A stretch of DNA of 64,000 bases, taken from assembly GCA_029983685.1 (NCBI GenBank), contig JASBZA010000006.1, forward strand, positions 38,390 through 102,389, in the 5' to 3' direction. Below the pieces are notes generated by a model. The model had not been told where the DNA came from. It worked only from the letters and a program-made list of their open reading frames with translations, and did not search any database. Positions within the stretch are counted from its first letter, which is position 1. Each line of letters begins with the position of its first letter. This document shows positions 16,595-24,790 of this stretch, piece by piece. Source of the DNA: Oscillospiraceae bacterium (GTDB lineage: Bacteria > Bacillota > Clostridia > Saccharofermentanales > Fastidiosipilaceae). A program made the position numbers and the translations under genes.

Positions 16595-19500
16595 ATGAGA
16601 ACAGTTTCCAAGAGGTTATTTAGTATCTGCCTGGTTTTTTCACTCTTGTTTAGCTTAGGACCGAAAACGGTCTTAAGAGGAGAGGGGACAGAAAGTGTAG
16701 ATACATCAGTTGTGGAAGAAGCTGAAGTAGGAGAAACAAATGTAAGTCTTGAGAAGGCAACCGACCTACTTTTAGACGACAGCTCCAGGACATTCGATGT
16801 TTGGGATTTCGGAGGAGAACAGTTTTCGAGTTTTGAAAATCACACCTATCGTAATAAACTGAATGTTGACTTGATTAACTCTAAATTTGACAGTGAGCCC
16901 GGGACCGGCGGTGTGAATATCAAAGAGGATTTGATATTTCTTGGTGATGACGGACAGGAAGAATTGGTTTTCCGTACCGGCGGTAAAAGCAATCACAGGC
17001 TTCGCACTACCAATAAGGCCATTACACGCTATGATGAGAAGGATAAGAAGAATGCAGCCAACTCTACAATGATCTACAAGGGCTTTGTTTATTCCAATGC
17101 AGGCAAAAATCCGGATGCGCGTTTTGAAATAGATGTCAAGGCCGGCGACCGGGTTATTTGGGCCATCGGCAGTAATGGCGGTGATTCCAATATTGTTTGG
17201 GAATCTCCTTCAGGCGTTAAAGATGAGAAAGTGTTTACGTCAGGTAGTAAGGCAGAAGAAATGCTTTTCTATGCAGCCGAGGATGGTGTTTATTCTCTAT
17301 ATTCTACAAATGAAAAAATTGTTGTGGCACGTGTTTTACGTGAAAGACCTGCTGTAAAAACCATAGAAGGTGAGCTGGTTGCACCGGTTGGTTTTCCGGC
17401 AAGTGGAGCCTCATTGATTTTCACGAACACGGATTCCAAGGCGCAAATCGAGTCAGAAGTAAGTGATAATAAATTTTCGGCTAATTTATCCGCTACCTAT
17501 TCTTATGAAATAAATCTTGAAGGAGCCAATGGTTACATTGTAAAGTCTCCGGAAATCTTTACTGTTTCGGAAAATAATAATGCGCTTGAGGTAGAGGTGG
17601 TACCGGTTGATTTGGTAAATGTCAAAGGCAGCTTTAAGAATATTGATTCTGAAACTTTAGGACGCATAGAGTTACACTTGGATTCTGATGGCGTTTATCA
17701 GCCGGAGGTTACACTTGATCGAGAGACGGCTGAATTCTCGGCTAGATTAGAGATAGGGGTGGAATACCGTTTAACGACTGTTGGAGCGGAAGATTATACC
17801 CTTGCCCAAGATACTATTACTGTTAGCGAAGATAGCACGCAGGATATTGTCTTTGTAAAAAAACCGACTTACCCGATTGCTATTTCCATTGAAGGCGCAC
17901 CTTTATCGTCTACCTCAGACGTTCAAATTGTATTCAGCCGAGTGAATCCTGCTGACGGAACCGTAGTCGAGCCTTACATTTATAGTTTTACAGGTGTTGA
18001 AAATATCGAACTACGAGATGGTCAATATAAGGTGGAGGCAATGCTTAACGGATATGAACAAAATCTCACACCTGACTTGAAGGTAATGGGGGGCGGTGTG
18101 TCATTAACCTTATCTTTTACAAATAATCAGGTCGAACCGGTCTCCTATCGCTCCACTTTAGAAGTTGGTGAAAACAAGGAATTTAAGACGATTAACGCTG
18201 CCTTAGACGAAGTCAGGAAGATGGTTCGTTCGAAGTCCGATTCTGTTACCATCTCTATTGATCCCGGTAACTATGAAGAAATGCTTGTTATTGACATGGA
18301 AAATATCCATCTTAAGAACAGTGCAGTCAATCCCGGAACTAAACTCTCTAACGAAGGTCGTGATATCGGCGCTAATGCCGTACGTATTACTTCTTACTAT
18401 GGCCATGGATTTAGCTATTACAGTATGGACAAAGACTGTAAATATAGTGAAGCCTTATTGGCAGCTAATAAGGCCAACGGTTACGCATCCTACGAAAATC
18501 CGGGAGCGGGAACAACGGACGGAAGTTATTGGAATGCCACGGTTGTTGTTACCGCATCGAATGTGAGTGCCACGGATATTATCTTCGAAAATTCTTTCAA
18601 TCAATATGTTTCCAAAAAAGCTGCTGAAGATGTAATGGTTCCTCAGTCCGGTGCCAGACAAGGTGCTGTTCCCAGAGCGGACTTAGAAGAAGGGTCGGTA
18701 GAGGTACAGGATAAAGCGTACGTTGAACGCGCAGCGGCTTTGGCCATACAGAATGATTTACATTCTATTAAATTTGATGGCTGTAAGTTTATTGGCCGCC
18801 AAGATACGCTTTATGGTGGCAGAAATACCTATGTGACTTTCAAAAATAGTTCAGTTTACGGCAGTACGGATTTCATCTTTGGCCCCATGATTGCGATTTT
18901 TGACCATTGTGATTTGGTCTTAAATACCAGTGATGATAAAAATGATGTGGCCTATATTACTGCAGCTCAGCAAGACGAAGGCCGAGGCTATCTCATGGAT
19001 ACATGCCACATTCGTTCTGCAATCCCCGGTCTGGAAACGGCATCACAATATCCGTCTAAGCCGGGCTACCTTGGACGCCCCTGGAAAGCGAACAGCTCTG
19101 AAGTTGTTTTCTATAACACCACTATAGATGCAGCCGATTCACACTGGTGGGACAATCCTGAAATCAAAGAGCCTTCTCGTTCCTTGATTATTGCTGAAGG
19201 CTGGACCGATACATTAGGTGGTGAGTCAGCTAGAATGCAGGAATACGGTACGACTGAATTAGCAGAAGATTTTGTTGCAGAACGTGTCGGATGGGCCCAG
19301 GTCTTGTCTGAACCTGTCATGACAGACGGTGTTGCCATTTCTCAAGAGGCATTCATGCCTGACTTTGATACGGAGGCAAGGCAATGGAACTTCGCTGCAT
19401 TCGGCTCCGGCACCGATACTAAAAATAACGGCTTCGAAGGCGATTTAGAAACAGGCTTAACCCTCTTTTCCCAAAAGGGCAAAGGCAAGATTGTGCCTGC

Positions 19501-22342
19501 CTCTACCGATGGTCTGGCTTTTTATTACACCAAGATCGATCCCCTCACCGAAAACTTTACCTTGTCTGCCGATGTCGAAGTTTTGGAGTGGACCTATTCT
19601 AATGGGCAAGAGGGCTTTGGCCTCATGGCTGCAGACCGAATCGGAGAGCACGGCAATAGCGCTTCTTTCTGGAACAACTCTTATATGAACCTTATCTCCA
19701 AGGTCGAATACCATTGGGATAAGGCGGAAGAAAAAGTCTCGAATATAGGCGATAAATATGCCATGCGTCTAGGCCTCGGTTCTCAAGAAAAGACGGGTGT
19801 GACCCTCGAGAATTTGGCCAATGATATAACAGCAAAAGCATTCAAGTCGACCATGCTTCCCTTAGACACATCACTTGCCCGAAACGGCATGGCTCCTAAG
19901 ACCTACAACCTGGTCGGAAACTGTACGAACGGTACAGGCTTCCCCGATTACAATCCGCAAACGACTTTCCGTTTGACCTTGCAGCGTAATAACACCGGTT
20001 ACTTCCTCTCTTACACGGATCAGACAGGCCGAGAAACCATCAATAAGTATTATAGAGACGGAGAAGACCAGCTGACAGTCTTGGATGCGTCTAATATTTA
20101 TGTAGGATTCTTCGCGTCCCGTAACTCCAAGATTAAAATCAGCAATGTGAGCTTTGAAACGATCCATCCGGCCAAGGATGCACCGGCTGAAGAAAGACCT
20201 ATGGAAACAGTCGAGCCGAACTATACTATCGAGTCGGCCTCAACGGCTAACAAGGCGTCTTATGAAATGGTCTTCTACGGTAATGCTGACGGTCTTTTGA
20301 CAATAGAAGATGCCAAGACAGGCCGTATTTTGGCCCAAGATTTGCCTGTAGAGGCAGGAAGCAAGTTCCGTCAAAACCTGACCCTTCAAGAAGGGCAGAA
20401 CACTTTCCATCTTACCTTTACGCCGAATCCGGATTTTAAGATTGATGAGCATACGGTTTTGTCTACTTATGACAGTAAGACCTTAACCCACAATGTCTAC
20501 CTGGCAGACCAAGGCAGGGATATTGTTTATATCGGCCCCGAAGGTACAAAAGCGGGTGATGGGAGCAGACAAAATCCTCTTGACATTTATACGGCTGTAA
20601 ATAGCGCAAGACCGGGCCAGAAATTGGTCTTAATAGAAGGCCACTACCTGCTGGATAAGACTGTTCGAATGGAAAGAGGCATGGACGGTGAAGCGGATCG
20701 GGAGATCATCCTTATGGCAGACCCTAAGACTTCCACCAGGCCGGTTCTGGACTTCCAAGAAAAATCCGCAGGTTTGGTCTTAGGGTCCAGCTACTGGGTC
20801 CTCCAAGGCTTCGATGTTACACGTTCTTCAGCAGGTCAGAAGGGTGTGCAGGTCTCCGGCCATTACAACCTTTTAGACAATCTTCATACGTATAGGAACG
20901 GCAATACCGGTATCCAGATTAGCCGCCTCATGGGTTCGGATACGAACGAAGAATGGCCTTCTTATAACCTGGTCTTGAACTGCACGTCTTATCTTAACGC
21001 CGACCCCGGATACGAAGATGCAGACGGTTTTGCGGCTAAGCTGACCATTGGTGAAGGCAACGTTTTTGACGGCTGTATCGCGGCTTACAATGCGGATGAC
21101 GGTTGGGACCTCTTTGCTAAGGTTGAGACGGGTCCTATCGGCAAGGTGGTTATTAAGAATTCACTAGCCTATAAGAACGGCTACGACCTTGGTCCCGACG
21201 GCGAGGAAATTGTTGCCGGAAACGGTAACGGCTTCAAGATGGGCGGGTCCTCCATCACGGGATACCATGAACTGCATAACAGTATCGCCTTTGCCAATAA
21301 GGCCAAAGGTATCGACTCGAATAGCTGTCCCGACATTCAAGTTTGGAACAGCACGTCTTATAACAATGAGTCTTATAACGTGGCATTTTATACGAACGAT
21401 GCCAATAAGACGGATTTTGCGGCCCAAGGCATTCTGTCTTACAAAGATAGTAATTTAGTGGCAGAAAACATTAGCCTTAAGACTGGTCAAGACACGGCCA
21501 AAGTCCAAGGCGACAGCAATTACTACTTAAACTACTATGATCAAACCGGTCAATCCAAGAATCAATCCGGGAAAATCGTAACATCCGATTGGTTTGTAAA
21601 CCTGGATATGAATAAGGCTATCCATGGCGGCATCGGTCGTAATGCCGACGGTTCTATTCATATGAACGGTTTCCTAGAGCTTAGTGCGAAAGCCGCAGAA
21701 AACACAGGTGCCAGAATCGGCCAAACTCCAAGCCCGGTTTTCGATTTGCCAGAAGATCTTCACTGGGAAGATACAGGGGAAGAGGGACAGACCCCAAGCC
21801 CGGTCTTAGAATTGCTAGAAAATCTTCACTGGGAAGAGACCGGTACAAGGGCTTGGATCTCGGGGGACGGAGACTATGTCGTTAAGGCTAATGGTGAATT
21901 GGAAAATCTTTTATCTGTTCGCTTCGGCGATAACATCCTTTATTCCAAAGAAGCGGGAAGTTCTTATGAAACATCTGATTACAAATTGGAGAAGGGCAGT
22001 ACGATTCTGACGCTAAAGGAAGATTTCTTAAAGAAACAAAAGCCGGCTTCTTACCGCTTGACCATGGAATTTGCTACAGGTGATACGGTTGAAGACGGCA
22101 CATTGGTCCTATCCATTGATATTGCCGCAGAGCCGGAAGAAAGCACCGGAAAACCCACATCCGAGAGTTCCGGATCTGTAAAGAACCCATCCGAAATGAC
22201 TCCGTCTGAAACACACAAGTCAGGGGATGAGACCGCTGTCACGGGTGAAACATCTTTGTTTGTGATTGGATTTGGAACGGGGTTAATCTTTCTTGCTGCT
22301 GCCGTCTTAGGCGTTAGAAGAAGAGAAAAAGACAAGTCTTAA
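16595..22342 (+). CDS. Secreted, membrane-anchored fusion of CE8 pectin methylesterase and PL9 pectate lyase
   Basis: A 1915-residue exported protein that demethylates pectin and then cleaves it by calcium-dependent beta-elimination. After a signal peptide (1-30) come an unassigned N-terminal domain (40-250) and three Ig/regulatory-like repeats (255-515). The CE8 helix spans about 518-870, with Asp737 (GRQDTLY), Asp759 (GSTDFIFG) and Arg828 (LGRPW). A concanavalin-like domain covers about 890-1190. The PL9 helix spans about 1309-1625. Its calcium ligands, Asp1477, 1501, 1502 and 1505, keep the exact spacing of Pel9A (209, 233, 234, 237), and Lys1548 (NGNGFKMGG) is the base. A 22-residue tandem repeat, a bacterial-Ig-like domain, a transmembrane helix (FVIGFGTGLIFLAAAVLGV) and RRREKDKS end the chain. 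No LPXTG is present. Confidence 0.93.
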   Translation: MRTVSKRLFSICLVFSLLFSLGPKTVLRGEGTESVDTSVVEEAEVGETNVSLEKATDLLLDDSSRTFDVWDFGGEQFSSFENHTYRNKLNVDLINSKFDSEPGTGGVNIKEDLIFLGDDGQEELVFRTGGKSNHRLRTTNKAITRYDEKDKKNAANSTMIYKGFVYSNAGKNPDARFEIDVKAGDRVIWAIGSNGGDSNIVWESPSGVKDEKVFTSGSKAEEMLFYAAEDGVYSLYSTNEKIVVARVLRERPAVKTIEGELVAPVGFPASGASLIFTNTDSKAQIESEVSDNKFSANLSATYSYEINLEGANGYIVKSPEIFTVSENNNALEVEVVPVDLVNVKGSFKNIDSETLGRIELHLDSDGVYQPEVTLDRETAEFSARLEIGVEYRLTTVGAEDYTLAQDTITVSEDSTQDIVFVKKPTYPIAISIEGAPLSSTSDVQIVFSRVNPADGTVVEPYIYSFTGVENIELRDGQYKVEAMLNGYEQNLTPDLKVMGGGVSLTLSFTNNQVEPVSYRSTLEVGENKEFKTINAALDEVRKMVRSKSDSVTISIDPGNYEEMLVIDMENIHLKNSAVNPGTKLSNEGRDIGANAVRITSYYGHGFSYYSMDKDCKYSEALLAANKANGYASYENPGAGTTDGSYWNATVVVTASNVSATDIIFENSFNQYVSKKAAEDVMVPQSGARQGAVPRADLEEGSVEVQDKAYVERAAALAIQNDLHSIKFDGCKFIGRQDTLYGGRNTYVTFKNSSVYGSTDFIFGPMIAIFDHCDLVLNTSDDKNDVAYITAAQQDEGRGYLMDTCHIRSAIPGLETASQYPSKPGYLGRPWKANSSEVVFYNTTIDAADSHWWDNPEIKEPSRSLIIAEGWTDTLGGESARMQEYGTTELAEDFVAERVGWAQVLSEPVMTDGVAISQEAFMPDFDTEARQWNFAAFGSGTDTKNNGFEGDLETGLTLFSQKGKGKIVPASTDGLAFYYTKIDPLTENFTLSADVEVLEWTYSNGQEGFGLMAADRIGEHGNSASFWNNSYMNLISKVEYHWDKAEEKVSNIGDKYAMRLGLGSQEKTGVTLENLANDITAKAFKSTMLPLDTSLARNGMAPKTYNLVGNCTNGTGFPDYNPQTTFRLTLQRNNTGYFLSYTDQTGRETINKYYRDGEDQLTVLDASNIYVGFFASRNSKIKISNVSFETIHPAKDAPAEERPMETVEPNYTIESASTANKASYEMVFYGNADGLLTIEDAKTGRILAQDLPVEAGSKFRQNLTLQEGQNTFHLTFTPNPDFKIDEHTVLSTYDSKTLTHNVYLADQGRDIVYIGPEGTKAGDGSRQNPLDIYTAVNSARPGQKLVLIEGHYLLDKTVRMERGMDGEADREIILMADPKTSTRPVLDFQEKSAGLVLGSSYWVLQGFDVTRSSAGQKGVQVSGHYNLLDNLHTYRNGNTGIQISRLMGSDTNEEWPSYNLVLNCTSYLNADPGYEDADGFAAKLTIGEGNVFDGCIAAYNADDGWDLFAKVETGPIGKVVIKNSLAYKNGYDLGPDGEEIVAGNGNGFKMGGSSITGYHELHNSIAFANKAKGIDSNSCPDIQVWNSTSYNNESYNVAFYTNDANKTDFAAQGILSYKDSNLVAENISLKTGQDTAKVQGDSNYYLNYYDQTGQSKNQSGKIVTSDWFVNLDMNKAIHGGIGRNADGSIHMNGFLELSAKAAENTGARIGQTPSPVFDLPEDLHWEDTGEEGQTPSPVLELLENLHWEETGTRAWISGDGDYVVKANGELENLLSVRFGDNILYSKEAGSSYETSDYKLEKGSTILTLKEDFLKKQKPASYRLTMEFATGDTVEDGTLVLSIDIAAEPEESTGKPTSESSGSVKNPSEMTPSETHKSGDETAVTGETSLFVIGFGTGLIFLAAAVLGVRRREKDKS
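21719..21850 (+). repeat. Two tandem 66 bp repeats in the pectinase gene
   Basis: Codons for GQTPSPV...LHWE(D/E)TG occur twice, at 21719-21784 and 21785-21850, each 22 residues long and in frame. The copies differ at several bases. They form a Pro-rich spacer between the PL9 helix and the C-terminal Ig-like domain. Confidence 0.85.
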
Positions 22343-22375
22343 GAAAAATTACCCATGACACAGCTGTAGTATTTA

Positions 22376-22399
22376 GAGGGCTATCGTGTGAGATGGCCC
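22376..22399 (+). terminator. Weak terminator after the pectinase gene
   Basis: AGGGCTATC at 22376-22384 pairs with GATGGCCCT at 22391-22399 with one G-U pair. The downstream T content is modest, so termination may be partial. Confidence 0.55.
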
Positions 22400-22466
22400 T
22401 TTACTTGCTTATAATGCGGATAATGCTAATATTACGTTTGAGTTAAATGAACGATGAGGTGTTTAC

Positions 22467-23561
22467 ATGTTTCATCATAAGTTGAAAAAAACAGGTCTTA
22501 AAACGGCAGCCCTAATGCTTGCGGCTGTCGTATCCTTAGGAACTTTAAGCGCTTGCGGTAAGAAAACCAAGCCTAGTGAGAGCGAAGCAACTTCGTCCGA
22601 GACAACCCTTCACTCGGAAACGACAAAGGCTCCGACTCAGAGTGAAACAGCAGCTCCTACGACGACTAAGAACGAAGAAGCGGTCACTTTGAAGAGTGCG
22701 GAAGGTGATGAGGGGACCTTTATCGGCGTCATGATCGATAACCACCCCGACGCAAGACAGCAGGCCGGCCTCAATGAAGCCGACTACGTTTTCGAGTTCT
22801 GGGTAGAAGGAACCTATACGCGTTATTTGGCCATGTTCTATTCGCAAAAGCCGGAACATATCGGACCGGTACGTTCGGCCAGGCCCTACTTTATCGAGCG
22901 TATGCAGGAGTTTGATCCGCTCTATGTCCATGTCGGCGGTTCCAGCCATGCGACGCAGATTTTAAGGGACGGAGCCTACCGTGACGTTGACGGCATGTAT
23001 ACGTCATCCGATGTGATGTGGCGTAATAACTCCACCGGTAAGTGGGCACCTCATAATGTTTATGCGTCTTGGGAAACTTTGATGGATTATGCCCAGATTA
23101 CAGGTATGGCAGAGCCTAGTCAATTCACACCCTATTCTTATCATTCAGAAGCTAAAGTGCCTAATGGTACCAAAGCATCTTCCGTAGACGTTCAGGCGAC
23201 CCCGGGCCTTCTCAACACGTTTGTATTTGACCCTCAGACAGGTGCCATGCATCTTTATCGTAATGAAGAATTGGCTCTGGATGAATACTCTAATGAAGCA
23301 ATTGAAATCCAGAATCTCATTATCCAATTTGCCGTTTATGGCCACGATGAAGTTAATCCCAATGTCAGGGCGGTTAAGCAAGTAGGATCGGGTGAAGGCT
23401 TTTACTATTGTAGGGGTCAATATGTGCCCATCACCTGGTCTAAAGAAGATGAAAACGCTCCCACACTTTACTTTAAGAACGGAGAGCCTTTGGTTCTAAA
23501 CCCCGGTCTCACTTGGGTTTCAGTAGTGGATGAAGGTTCAGATATAGATTTTATTTCTTAG
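22467..23561 (+). CDS. DUF3048 (YerB-type) lipoprotein
   Basis: A 364-residue lipoprotein: the signal peptide ends LGTLSAC|GKK (Cys30), then a Ser/Thr/Glu-rich linker to about residue 75. The DUF3048 body contains GVMIDNHPDARQQAGLNEAD, EHIGPVRSARPYF and PLYVHVGGSS, which I recognise as family hallmarks. YerB-like proteins are surface lipoproteins of Bacillota whose biochemical function is not established. It stands alone: its own start region lies 125 bp after the pectinase and a clean terminator follows. It marks the left border of the foreign island. Confidence 0.9.
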   Translation: MFHHKLKKTGLKTAALMLAAVVSLGTLSACGKKTKPSESEATSSETTLHSETTKAPTQSETAAPTTTKNEEAVTLKSAEGDEGTFIGVMIDNHPDARQQAGLNEADYVFEFWVEGTYTRYLAMFYSQKPEHIGPVRSARPYFIERMQEFDPLYVHVGGSSHATQILRDGAYRDVDGMYTSSDVMWRNNSTGKWAPHNVYASWETLMDYAQITGMAEPSQFTPYSYHSEAKVPNGTKASSVDVQATPGLLNTFVFDPQTGAMHLYRNEELALDEYSNEAIEIQNLIIQFAVYGHDEVNPNVRAVKQVGSGEGFYYCRGQYVPITWSKEDENAPTLYFKNGEPLVLNPGLTWVSVVDEGSDIDFIS

Positions 23562-23571
23562 AACTAAAGAA

Positions 23572-23598
23572 GGGCCCGGCTTAACCGGGCCCTAATTT
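23572..23598 (+). terminator. Terminator of the DUF3048 gene
   Basis: GGGCCCGG at 23572-23579 and CCGGGCCC at 23585-23592 form a perfect 8 bp GC stem with a five-base loop, followed by TAATTT. Confidence 0.88.
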
Positions 23599-23688
23599 GT
23601 AGGATACACGCCCTCACGGTAGTTTCCAATAAGGCAGTATGAGAATAATACTGGCATAGGGTAGCTGTCGTACAGGAGTGCGACAAGA

Positions 23689-23735
23689 AAAAAGGCGATA
23701 CTTGGTTTTCATAACCAGGTATTGCCTTTTTCTAT
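23689..23735 (+). terminator. Strong hairpin upstream of tnpV
   Basis: An arm of about 19 bases starting AAAAAGGCG at 23689 pairs, with two G-U pairs, to the arm ending TTGCCTTTTT near 23731. The A/T-flanked stem can terminate on either strand. It probably insulates the mobile island from readthrough by the chromosome. Confidence 0.75.
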
Positions 23736-23773
23736 CTTAAACAGAATGTTTGAATCTTATTGGAGGTACATAT

Positions 23774-24136
23774 ATGCAGGAACTGAACTATATCCGTTGC
23801 GGTGATTACTATATTCCCGATATTCGTGTGACAGAGGAAAACAGACCTATTGGTCGGTTGGGGCGCTTGCACAGAGATTACATCAAGAACCATAACCCCA
23901 TCCGTTTCAATGATCTTTGTCTCAGTGTGAATTATGGATATATCTGGCTAATTTTGAATGAGCAAGCGCAAGCCCGCCTTGAATTTATCATTGAGCAGAT
24001 GAAAGCTACTGAGGGCGTAACAGAGGGCATGAAGCAGCAAGATCAGATGGCATGGGTTGGAGCCATGAATAGCATCCGCAAGCGTGCAGAAGAAATTGTT
24101 CTGCGTGAGATGATCTACGAGGAGGATGCGGTATGA
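23774..24136 (+). CDS. tnpV: TnpV-type transposon accessory protein
   Basis: A 120-residue protein of the TnpV family carried by Tn4451-like and other clostridial mobile elements. Recognised by YIRCGDYYIPDI near the N terminus, the IGRLGRLHRDYIKNH segment, and a C-terminal QDQMAWVGAMNSIRKRAEEI block. Its molecular role is unknown; it is predicted to be small, cytoplasmic and basic. I use ATG 23774 because TTGGAGG lies 8 bases upstream; an ATG at 23750 precedes that site. Its TGA overlaps the ATG of the next (broken) gene as ATGA, showing translational coupling. It is evidence that 23.6-30.0 kb came in on a mobile element. Confidence 0.85.
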   Translation: MQELNYIRCGDYYIPDIRVTEENRPIGRLGRLHRDYIKNHNPIRFNDLCLSVNYGYIWLILNEQAQARLEFIIEQMKATEGVTEGMKQQDQMAWVGAMNSIRKRAEEIVLREMIYEEDAV

Positions 24137-24392
24137 GAATCCTTGAAGAATTTTGGTATGCAATATCGAGACCACAGAATACGACACTTCCTCTAAGGAG
24201 TACAAGAAGTTGTTGGAGCTCATCTGTAGGAACGAAGAAAAACTACGGGACACTATGACAGATGAGCAGAAAGAACTGTTTGAGAAATATATTGATTGTG
24301 TGCGAGAAAATCAAACCATTACAGACTGTTTGATTTTCCAGAATGGCTTTAAGCTGGGCGTAAGGATGATGTTGGAAGTCATGGAAGAATAA
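24133..24392 (+). pseudogene. DUF6809-like small gene broken by a 1-base deletion
   Basis: Translation from the coupled ATG at 24133 gives MRILEEFWY and then shifts frame. From about 24160 a different frame reads NIETTEYDTSSKEYKKLLEL to the stop at 24392. Restoring one G after TGGTAT would join the halves as ...EFWYGNIETTEYD..., matching my memory of DUF6809 proteins that accompany clostridial mobile elements. So the gene appears inactivated by a single-base deletion near 24160, unless this is a sequencing error. A shorter product from TTG 24153 lacks a ribosome site. Function of the family is unknown. Confidence 0.72.
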
Positions 24393-24568
24393 CCAGATAT
24401 TAAATCATGCCCCCATCGGTTGCATTGATGGGGGGGCTATTACCTATAGCGAGGCAAATTTACCTCATTATACTAAACGGAAAACTCACGATTTTAGGAG
24501 AAGAACTTAAAAAAAGAGGAAACTATGCTACAATTAATTATAATTATAACTTTGGACGGAGAGGTGCT

Positions 24569-24790
24569 ATGTCAGTTAGTTATGATAAGCTTTGGAAGCT
24601 TCTTATTGATAAAAAGATGAATCGCACGGAGCTCAAGGATTCATCCGGGATTAGTTTTAATGTGCTTGCCAAAATGGGAAAAAACGAATTTGTATCCATG
24701 GAAAGTCTTATGAAGATTTGTGCCACTCTTAACTGTAACGTTGGCGATATTATGGACTTCTTACCAGAAAGTGAGGGATCGCAGGAATGA
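24569..24790 (+). CDS. Small XRE-type helix-turn-helix regulator (possible R-M control protein)
   Basis: A 73-residue DNA-binding protein that is a single Cro/CI-type domain: helices around YDKLWKLLIDKKMNRTELKD, then SGISFNVLAKMGKNEFVSME as turn and recognition helix, and IMDFLPE at the end. The start is ATG 24569 behind GGAGAGG; the open frame upstream has no ribosome site. Its stop overlaps the start of the nuclease-methylase gene by 4 bp. In type II restriction systems, small proteins of this kind delay nuclease expression, and that job is inferred here. A generic mobile-element repressor is the alternative. Confidence 0.85.
   Translation: MSVSYDKLWKLLIDKKMNRTELKDSSGISFNVLAKMGKNEFVSMESLMKICATLNCNVGDIMDFLPESEGSQE

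Noticed and set aside
22240..22342. Canonical sortase LPXTG anchor on the pectinase
   Set aside because: No LPXTG or close variant precedes the C-terminal helix.
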